The notes beneath the pieces were generated by a model. The model was not told the origin of the DNA. It worked only from the letters and a program-made list of their open reading frames with translations, and did no database searches. Source: Arthrobacter sp. B2a2-09 (GTDB taxonomy: Bacteria; Actinomycetota; Actinomycetes; Actinomycetales; Micrococcaceae). Taken from it: a stretch of DNA of 64,000 nucleotides. Location of the stretch: positions 1 through 64,000 of the forward strand of contig NZ_JAMXIC010000013.1 in the NCBI RefSeq assembly GCF_027587375.1, given 5' to 3'. The translations under genes and the position numbers were made by a program. Below are positions 57,860 through 64,000 of the stretch, piece after piece. Within the stretch, counting starts at the first letter, position 1. Each line of letters opens with the position of its first letter.

Positions 57860-59533
57860 TCAGCCCGCGTACACCCGTACGCCGTTGACCCAGGTCTCCA
57901 CAACCCCGATGCCGCTGATGTCACCCTCAGGTGCTTCCAGCGGGTCCGCGGCGAGGATCACGAAGTCGGCCAGCTTGTCCGGCTCGAGGGAGCCAAGGTC
58001 CTTCTCGCGCCCCATGGCCCGCGCCCCGTTGATGGTGTGGGCACGGAGGGCCTCGACGACGTCGATCTTAAGATCATCCGAGCCCAACTGGACGCCGGAG
58101 CGGGTCAGGCGGGTCACGGACGTCTGGATGGCTTCCAGCGGACGGGGATCGGCCACGGGAGCATCAGAGCTCATGGTCACGGGCACCGCTGCGGCCACGA
58201 ATTCGCCGAGGGGGTTGAAGCGCTCGCCCGGGGAGCCGATCGCATCCGTGACGCCGGGACCCCAGTTGTAGTAGTGCTGCGGCTGGTTGACGGGCATGAT
58301 GCCGAGCTCGGCCATTTGCTCGATCTGCTCCAGCGTGGGCAGTCCGCAGTGCTCGATCCGGTGCCGGTGGTCGGCTCGTGGCGAAATAGCCAAAGCCGAG
58401 CTGACGGCGTCCAGCACCAGCTGGATGGCAGTGGGCGATTGGGCGTGGGTCGCCGTCTGCAGCCCGGCGTTGTGCGCCTTGGCGACGAGGGCACGGTATT
58501 CGGCCGGCTCATGGTAGAGCGAGCCTGTGCGGCAGGGATCATCGCGATAGCCCTCCGGGAAGTACGCCGTCCAGCCGCCCAGGGTCCCGTCCGCGTAGAG
58601 CTTGATCCCGGCGAAGGAAAGGAGGGAATCACCGAACTTATCCACGAGACCCAGTTCCAACACCTCGTCCAGGAGGCTCGACAGGAAGTAGGCGTTGATG
58701 CGCGTCACCAGTTCGCCCCGCTCCACAAGGTCCAGGTAGGCGCCAAACTCGCGCTTGGTCACCTGTGCGTCGCCGATGGTGGTGACGCCGTGGCTGAGGA
58801 ACTCGCGCTGGGCGTGCAGCAGCTGGGCGCGGTGATGTTCCTTGCTGTCCCCGAGGTGGAAGTTCGGTCCGTGGTGCCCCAGCTTGACGCCCTCGTCTCC
58901 CGTGAGGATGTCGCAAGCGGCGTCGGAGAGCTCACCCGTCAGCTCGCCGTCGGCGTCCCGGAAGAAGGTTCCGCCCGGCGGGTTGGGAGTGTCGCGGCCC
59001 ACTCCCGCCTTCGCGAGCACGTACGAGTTCACCACCCCGCCGTGACCGCTCGCGTTCATGACGTACACTTCGCGCGTGGTGGAGACGGTGTCGAATTCCT
59101 GCCGCGTGGGGTGGCGCTGCTCGGCAAGGTTGCGGTGCTCGTAGCCATAGCCCCTGATCGGAGTGTCGCCCGGGTTGTCGGCCGCCGCCTTCGCCAGCTG
59201 TTCAAGCATGGTGGGGATGTCCGGCGCAGCCTCCGGACCGCAATCCACCCAGGACAGCAACTGTCCGTACATCAGGGGATGCGCGTGCGGGTCGATGAAG
59301 CCCGGCACCAGCGTGCGGCCCCGGAGGTCGACGACGTCGGGCACCGCCGTCGTGAGCTTAAGCGCCGCGTCGCGGCACTCGTGCGGCGTCCCGACGGCGG
59401 CAACACGGTTGCCGATGACCAGCATCGCCTCCGCGACGGAGTTCAGGGCGTCGACAGTCCGGATGCGGCCGCCGAAGAACAGCGTTGCAGCGGGGGCTAT
59501 GGGCGAAGTTTCATGGGATGCCAGGAATGACAT
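57860..59533 (-). CDS. amidohydrolase family protein, YtcJ-like
   Basis: 557 residues. The metal HXH is in PGFIDPHAHPLMYG; further motifs GYGYEHRNLAEQRHP, ATHAQSPTAIQ, HRIEHC and SSDAPVADP follow the YtcJ/amidohydrolase-3 order. AAAGG lies 8 bases before the ATG. Substrates of this family are mostly unknown (amides, enol or ester-like). Gene order with D-hydroxyacid dehydrogenase and an amino-acid importer on the same strand suggests one catabolic operon. Confidence 0.85.
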   Translation of the reverse strand: MSFLASHETSPIAPAATLFFGGRIRTVDALNSVAEAMLVIGNRVAAVGTPHECRDAALKLTTAVPDVVDLRGRTLVPGFIDPHAHPLMYGQLLSWVDCGPEAAPDIPTMLEQLAKAAADNPGDTPIRGYGYEHRNLAEQRHPTRQEFDTVSTTREVYVMNASGHGGVVNSYVLAKAGVGRDTPNPPGGTFFRDADGELTGELSDAACDILTGDEGVKLGHHGPNFHLGDSKEHHRAQLLHAQREFLSHGVTTIGDAQVTKREFGAYLDLVERGELVTRINAYFLSSLLDEVLELGLVDKFGDSLLSFAGIKLYADGTLGGWTAYFPEGYRDDPCRTGSLYHEPAEYRALVAKAHNAGLQTATHAQSPTAIQLVLDAVSSALAISPRADHRHRIEHCGLPTLEQIEQMAELGIMPVNQPQHYYNWGPGVTDAIGSPGERFNPLGEFVAAAVPVTMSSDAPVADPRPLEAIQTSVTRLTRSGVQLGSDDLKIDVVEALRAHTINGARAMGREKDLGSLEPDKLADFVILAADPLEAPEGDISGIGVVETWVNGVRVYAG

Positions 59534-59576
59534 GGGAATAACCTTTGCGTGTTGAAGTTTGCGGTACGGCCGGTAC

Positions 59577-60575
59577 TCAGCGGGCGGGTGCCAGCTCGAA
59601 CAACGGGGTGTCCGGGGCGCCGCTGCGGGCTTGGGAGATGACGTTCTGCGCCTGGATCCTGACGTATTCGGCCAGCGTGTAGTCCGAGAGGAAGCCGACG
59701 TGGGGTGTCACGAGGATCCGCGGATGGCCCATCAGCGGGTGGTCGGCAGGCGCCGGTTCGACGTCGAGCACGTCCAGCGCCGCTGCACGGATGTGGCCGG
59801 AGTCGACGGCGGCACGCAGGGCTTCGTCGTCGATCAGCTGCCCGCGGCTCACGTTCACGAGGTAGCTGCCCGGCCGCATCGCGTCGAGGCTTTCGGCATT
59901 GATGATGTGCCGGGTTTCGTCCGTGAGCGGCATGTGCAGGGACACGACGGCGGATTCCGCCAGGACTTCTTCCAGGCCAGCCCGGCGGATGCCTGCCTTC
60001 GCCAGCATCTCCCTGGTAGCCGGAGTGTCCGGGAGGTACGGATCGTAGCCGACTACCTCGCCGAAGACGCCCGATGCAAGCTCTCCGAGACGAGTGCCGA
60101 TGCGCCCCAGTCCGATCAGCCCCAGCCGCTCCTGGCTGAGCCGGAACACGGTGCTGTCCGGGCGGGCGTTCCAGTCCCCCTCGGCCACGCGTCCCTGGAA
60201 GAACGGAATTTCGCGCGTGACGGCGAGGGTAAGCGCCAGCGCGTGCGAGGCTACTTCCTCCGTGGCCACGCCCGGAAGGTTGCTGACCCAAATACCCCGC
60301 TCCTTGGCGGCATCGAGGTCAACGTTGTCGAAGCCCATGGAGACCAGGGCGATGATTTTCAAGCCCGGGATGGCGTCCATGACCTCGGCGGTCACGGGGG
60401 CGTAGCCCACCAGCAAGGCTTCTGCGTCTTTCGCCTGCTCCGCGATGACCGCGGGATCCCGGGTGCCGAGGTACCGGACGTCGTAACCGTTGTCCTCGAG
60501 CAGCGCGACGCCGGCAGAGTAATCGAGGTCTTCCATGTCCGTGTAGACGGCGAGGGGGCGGTGCTTAGTGGACAT
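59577..60575 (-). CDS. D-2-hydroxyacid dehydrogenase (NAD-dependent)
   Basis: 332 residues: Rossmann motif [14 protein letters not shown], catalytic Arg in [13 protein letters not shown], Glu in DVLDVEPAP, and His in [10 protein letters not shown]. It converts a D-2-hydroxyacid to the 2-oxoacid or back. The start overlaps the ATPase stop region by 11 bp, so the dehydrogenase is part of the importer operon. Confidence 0.9.
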   Translation of the reverse strand: MSTKHRPLAVYTDMEDLDYSAGVALLEDNGYDVRYLGTRDPAVIAEQAKDAEALLVGYAPVTAEVMDAIPGLKIIALVSMGFDNVDLDAAKERGIWVSNLPGVATEEVASHALALTLAVTREIPFFQGRVAEGDWNARPDSTVFRLSQERLGLIGLGRIGTRLGELASGVFGEVVGYDPYLPDTPATREMLAKAGIRRAGLEEVLAESAVVSLHMPLTDETRHIINAESLDAMRPGSYLVNVSRGQLIDDEALRAAVDSGHIRAAALDVLDVEPAPADHPLMGHPRILVTPHVGFLSDYTLAEYVRIQAQNVISQARSGAPDTPLFELAPAR

Positions 60576-61371
60576 GGCTCAAGAACTTCCTTGTGCGTTG
60601 GTGTTGGGGGTTGTCGAAGAACTCGTCCGGAGTGGCTTGTTCCACGATGACGCCGCTGTCGAACAGGGTCACTTCATCGGCAACCCGGCGCGCGAAACGG
60701 ACTTCGTGGGTGACCACGATCATCGTCATGCCGTCGTTGGCCAGGCTCTCCATGACGTCCAGGACTTCGCCCACCAACTCGGGATCCAGGGCGGAAGTCG
60801 GTTCGTCGAAGAGGAGGACGTCGGGGTTCATCACCAAGGCGCGGGCGATCGCCACGCGTTGCTGCTGGCCGCCGGAAAGCTCCGAGGGGAAATGCCCGGC
60901 GCGGTGCGAAAGCCCAACGCGCTGGAGCATGGCCATGGCCTGTTCTTCGGCTTCCTTGTGATGGATGCCCTTGACGGAGGTCAGCCCGAGCATCACGTTG
61001 CGGCAAGCCGTGAGGTGCGGGAACAGGTTGAACTTTTGGAAGACCATGCCAATGTTGCGGCGTTCCTTGGCGAGCTCGCGTTCGGGGAGGGCCACGGCTC
61101 CGTTTGCTTTCTCACGGACACCGATGCGCCGCCCCCGGAGGCGGATCTCGCCGTCGTCGGCTGGCTCAAGTAGCGCCATCAGGCGCAACATCGTGGACTT
61201 GCCGGAACCGGAAGGACCCAGCACTGCCTTGACTTGTCCCTGATGGATATCGAACTCGACGCCGCGCAGGACGTGCTGGTCCTGGTAGCTCTTGTGGAGA
61301 TTGCGCACGCTGAGTACGGGATCGTTGGTGGACCAGGTTTCCGGCATGGGTTCCGGGCCGCTGTGGGTCAT
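60565..61371 (-). CDS. polar amino-acid ABC importer ATPase (second system)
   Basis: 268 residues: Walker [11 protein letters not shown]-loop [10 protein letters not shown], signature [46 protein letters not shown]. It carries an insert between strands (about 78-95, [18 protein letters not shown]) typical of one PAAT subgroup. The start overlaps the permease stop by 4 bp. Confidence 0.93.
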   Translation of the reverse strand: MTHSGPEPMPETWSTNDPVLSVRNLHKSYQDQHVLRGVEFDIHQGQVKAVLGPSGSGKSTMLRLMALLEPADDGEIRLRGRRIGVREKANGAVALPERELAKERRNIGMVFQKFNLFPHLTACRNVMLGLTSVKGIHHKEAEEQAMAMLQRVGLSHRAGHFPSELSGGQQQRVAIARALVMNPDVLLFDEPTSALDPELVGEVLDVMESLANDGMTMIVVTHEVRFARRVADEVTLFDSGVIVEQATPDEFFDNPQHQRTRKFLSHVH

Positions 61372-62102
61372 GGCTGCACTCCTTGGCCGACTGGTTCCAG
61401 GATGGAAGGCTTCTTGGATTTGGACCGTGACGTCCAGACGAATTTCTTTTCCACATAGCTTTGGAGAAGTGTCAGAAGGCTGACGATGATGAGGTAGTAG
61501 ACGATTGCCGCGGCGTAGTACTCGGCGTAGCGGAACGTGATGTTCACGCCCACCTGGGCCGTGGTGAGGAGTTCCTGCAGGGAAATCACGGAGGCCAGCG
61601 AGGAGAACTTCACGAGGCCGATGAACTCATTGCCTGTGGGAGGCAGGGCCGTACGGATGGCCTGCGGCAGGACAACCTTGAGCATGACCTTGACCGGCGA
61701 CATTCCAAGCGCCCTGCCGGCGAGAGCCTGGCCCTCGTCGATACTGAGCAACGCCGAACGGATGATTTCCGCCATGAAGGCCGCTTCCACGATGCCCAGG
61801 CCGATGAACGCGGCAATGAACGGGGAGAACCAATCCTGGCGCAGGACGGGGAAGAGCTGCGGCAAGGCGTTCCAGATGATGAGCAGCACCAACAGCGCCG
61901 GGATGGCCCGGAAGAACCAGGTGTAGATTCCTGCGACGCCCTGCGCTATCCGGCTACGGGAGGTGCGTCCCAGGGCAACGGCAAAACCGATGGCCGTGGC
62001 CAGGATCAGTGAAAGCACCGCGACGGCGACGGACAGGAAAGCCCCCGACACGTAGCTCGGATTCACGAGTTGTTGGACGAAGATGTTGACATCGAATTCC
62101 AT
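61368..62102 (-). CDS. polar amino-acid ABC importer permease (second system)
   Basis: 244 residues from ATG 62102 (AGGAG 6 bases upstream; GTG 62105 is the alternative). HisM-like core with [12 protein letters not shown] and coupling loop [22 protein letters not shown] perfect hairpin separates it from the binding-protein gene upstream. Confidence 0.92.
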   Translation of the reverse strand: MEFDVNIFVQQLVNPSYVSGAFLSVAVAVLSLILATAIGFAVALGRTSRSRIAQGVAGIYTWFFRAIPALLVLLIIWNALPQLFPVLRQDWFSPFIAAFIGLGIVEAAFMAEIIRSALLSIDEGQALAGRALGMSPVKVMLKVVLPQAIRTALPPTGNEFIGLVKFSSLASVISLQELLTTAQVGVNITFRYAEYYAAAIVYYLIIVSLLTLLQSYVEKKFVWTSRSKSKKPSILEPVGQGVQP

Positions 62103-62126
62103 CACCAACTCCTTTCGCGTTAGGGC

Positions 62127-62157
62127 GCGGGGGCCGCAGCGTTGTTGCGGCCCCCGC
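62127..62157 (-). terminator. intra-operon hairpin between binding-protein and permease genes
   Basis: GCGGGGGCCGCA, 7-base loop, TGCGGCCCCCGC: perfect 12-bp stem, no T-run. Hairpins at this place often protect binding-protein mRNA or cause partial termination, giving more binding protein than membrane parts; this role is inferred. Confidence 0.7.
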
Positions 62158-62168
62158 GGGGAGGATGG

Positions 62169-63017
62169 CTAGGGGACGTCGACGATCGTGGGATCGAGCT
62201 TGTTGTCCTTGGCGATCTTGCCCAGGGTGCCGTCCTGGTGGAGTTCCTTCAGCGCTTGCGCGATGGCGGGAGACAGCGGATCGTTCTTGCGGGTGAACAC
62301 GCCGAAGGTGGTGTCGGCCGGGAAGACTCCCGGGGCCACGCTGAGCTTGCCTTCGTTCTGGGCTGCCATGTAGGCGGCCGCCACGTTGGTCTCGATCAGG
62401 GCCTCGGACTTGCCGTTGATGACTGCCAGGACCGTTTCAGCGGTCTTGGGGTATTCGGTGAGCTTGGGCTCGTCCTTGCCGGCTTTCTTGCACTCATCCT
62501 TGAGCGCAGTGATGCGGGCGGCGTTGGACGAAGCACTCTGCGCTGCGACGGAGTGGCCGCACAGGTCCAGCACGGTCTTGTAATTCCCTGCGCTGCTTGG
62601 CGCCGAGAGGATCGCGGGACCGGCGTTCATCACGGCTGAAGCGTCGGCGACGTCCAAGCGGGCCTTGCTCATGTACAGGCCGCCGAAGATGGCGTCGCAG
62701 CGGCGGGTTTGGAGTCCCGGCATGAGGCCGTCGAATGTGGTCACTTCGAACTTTGCGTCGACGCCCCAGTGCTTGGCGAGCGCCCGTGCGGCGTCGGCGT
62801 CGAACCCTACGATGTCACCGCTGGAACCGTTGGCGTAGTACTCCAGCGGCGCGTATTCGGGGTCGATACACAGGGTGAGCTTGCCGCTCGTGGTGAGTCC
62901 CTTCGGCGCGGTGGCCGATGCTTGCCCCGTGGAACTGGGGGAAGCTGCGGCGGAGCAGCCACTCAACAACAGGGCCAACGCAGCGGCCGCCAAAGCGGGC
63001 TTCGTGAACTTGAGCAT
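62169..63017 (-). CDS. polar amino-acid-binding lipoprotein (second system)
   Basis: 282 residues; lipobox LLLSGC with Cys21, linker, then SBP family 3 (LTLCIDPEYAPLEYYANGSSGDIVGFDADAARALAKHWGV). First gene of the importer operon, reading away from the Lrp-type regulator. The 289-bp divergent region carries AT-rich promoter-like DNA. Confidence 0.92.
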   Translation of the reverse strand: MLKFTKPALAAAALALLLSGCSAAASPSSTGQASATAPKGLTTSGKLTLCIDPEYAPLEYYANGSSGDIVGFDADAARALAKHWGVDAKFEVTTFDGLMPGLQTRRCDAIFGGLYMSKARLDVADASAVMNAGPAILSAPSSAGNYKTVLDLCGHSVAAQSASSNAARITALKDECKKAGKDEPKLTEYPKTAETVLAVINGKSEALIETNVAAAYMAAQNEGKLSVAPGVFPADTTFGVFTRKNDPLSPAIAQALKELHQDGTLGKIAKDNKLDPTIVDVP

Positions 63018-63306
63018 GTGCAGATCTCCAATTGAACTGTTGGGGTCGCGTGGAAACGCGAGTCGGAGTACGCCGATGTGGCGCTGATCACGATGCTAGC
63101 GAAAAAATCGACCAAATCAAGCGAATCAGTTGTTTAATACTGATGTGACACAGTTTCTGTACGACTATCGCTACTTTTATATTCAAATAACTTGCCTATC
63201 GCTTGGCTCGTGAAAGTATTGATTACGACGGCGGCGCTCGGCTCGCCGGGGCGCCGCACCTTCGCTAAGCACCCACTACCGCGGCCCCCAAGACAAGGCG
63301 GTTATT

Positions 63307-64000
63307 GTGAAGACCATGCATGATCTGGACGACAGGCTGATCCGCCTGCTGCAGGCCGATGGCCGTGCCTCGTTCAGCGAGCTATCCAAGCAGCTGGGCG
63401 TGACGCGCTCCGCCGTGACAGCGAAGGTCAATGAGCTCACGTCCTCAGGAGAACTGCGGATTGTCGCGGCAGTCCATCCGCGCCTGCTGGGCCTGACCGC
63501 CGTCGCGCACATCTCCATCCAGCTGAACGGTTCCGCACAAGCGGCCCTGGAGAGGTTGAGCCAACTGGACGGCGCCGTCTTCGCGTCCCTCACCACGGGC
63601 AGGTACGGCATCATCGCCGAACTCCGCCTGCCCACCGTCGAAAGGCTCTACGAAGACGTCGAGGCCATCCGCCTTTGCGAGGGCGTGGCTGCGGTGGATG
63701 TCCTGATGTACAAGGAGGTGGTCCGCAGCCTCTTCCTCGGCAAGGAGCCACCGGACCCCCGGCTCGAACTTGATCAGGCGGATCTCCTCCTCATGAGCGA
63801 GTTGCAGGTGGACGGCCGCCTCGGTTTCGAGGCCCTCGGCGAGCGGATCGGCCTTTCGTCCAGTGCTGCCAGGATCCGGGTCCTTCGCCTGCTGGAAGCC
63901 CGCGTCATGCAGATCGGCCCTATCCGGAGCCGCTCCGGTTCTTCGCGGTCCATGGCCTTTGGCTTCGGAATCTCGACGGCGGCAGGAACCGAGGAAGCCA
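63307..64000 (+). CDS. Lrp/AsnC-family regulator with two HTH domains (runs off the window)
   Basis: At least 231 residues, open to the window end. First AsnC HTH near the N-terminus (LDDRLIRLLQADGRASFSEL, LGVTRSAVTAKVNEL), an RAM-like ligand region (about 60-135), then a second HTH-like unit (LDQADLLLMSELQVDGRLGF, IGLSSSAARIRVLRLLE). Tandem Lrp proteins of this kind occur in actinobacteria. Start GTG 63307 or ATG 63316 (in frame). Divergent from the amino-acid importer it probably controls. Confidence 0.85.
   Translation, partial: MKTMHDLDDRLIRLLQADGRASFSELSKQLGVTRSAVTAKVNELTSSGELRIVAAVHPRLLGLTAVAHISIQLNGSAQAALERLSQLDGAVFASLTTGRYGIIAELRLPTVERLYEDVEAIRLCEGVAAVDVLMYKEVVRSLFLGKEPPDPRLELDQADLLLMSELQVDGRLGFEALGERIGLSSSAARIRVLRLLEARVMQIGPIRSRSGSSRSMAFGFGISTAAGTEEA

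Noticed and set aside
57725..59530. 601-codon plus-strand frame opposite the YtcJ-like gene
   Set aside because: Antisense shadow; the minus-strand amidohydrolase has all metal motifs.

Overview
The window is high-GC DNA with frequent GTG/TTG starts, dense short-spaced operons and many paralogous ABC importers. Gene content (MctP-type carboxylate permease with a DUF3311 partner, DUF6221, DUF222-HNH endonuclease, HutF, glyoxylate carboligase cluster, GH25 lysozyme with SLH-like repeats) points to an actinobacterium of the Arthrobacter/Paenarthrobacter group. That assignment is inferred from protein families, not from a marker gene. No rRNA, tRNA, CRISPR array or intact transposase was seen.

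Layout. (1) 0.2-2 kb: alpha/beta hydrolase and an orphan ATPase domain. (2) 2-15.7 kb: two solute-uptake operons. The first (RpiR-type regulator, UgpC-like ATPase, binding protein, phosphatase, phosphodiesterase, two permeases) has a candidate RpiR operator in front. The second (binding protein, ATPase, fused permease, GDPD-type phosphodiesterase, LacI regulator) has two inverted LacI-type operators. Both carry phosphoester hydrolases, so organophosphate scavenging is the best guess. (3) 15.7-18.3 kb: HutF and an AllC-like amidohydrolase, overlapping. (4) 18.4-31.7 kb: exported Pro-rich protein, beta-lactamase-like protein, GATase, Amt with GlnR-like boxes, a HipBA-type toxin-antitoxin pair with three operators exactly 60 bp apart, GH25 lysozyme, MctP permease, homocysteine methyltransferase, DUF222-HNH protein.

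(5) 31.9-40.0 kb: an accessory island. Its left edge is a broken LysR gene joined to a glycerate-kinase fragment. It carries a minus-strand cassette (membrane protein, small exported protein, lipoprotein, LolD/MacB-like ATPase, FtsX-like permease), a decayed second copy of part of that cassette, and two arrays of about 21.5-bp repeats resembling transposon ends. This is the best candidate for an undescribed system. (6) 40.1-47.2 kb: allantoin/glyoxylate catabolism (hyi, tartronate semialdehyde reductase, gcl, glycerate kinase, allantoinase) and an orphan winged-helix protein. (7) 47.2-64 kb: Bcp peroxiredoxin, two M20-type hydrolases, a TPP-dependent decarboxylase, an aminotransferase, a YtcJ-like amidohydrolase, a D-2-hydroxyacid dehydrogenase and two complete polar amino-acid ABC importers, with TetR and Lrp regulators. 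It reads as uptake and breakdown of (acylated) amino acids.

A second notable signal is a 13-bp intergenic motif (GTGAGCGAGCGTC) found in four places at an exact 32-bp period, with reverse-strand copies always preceding forward-strand copies where both occur.
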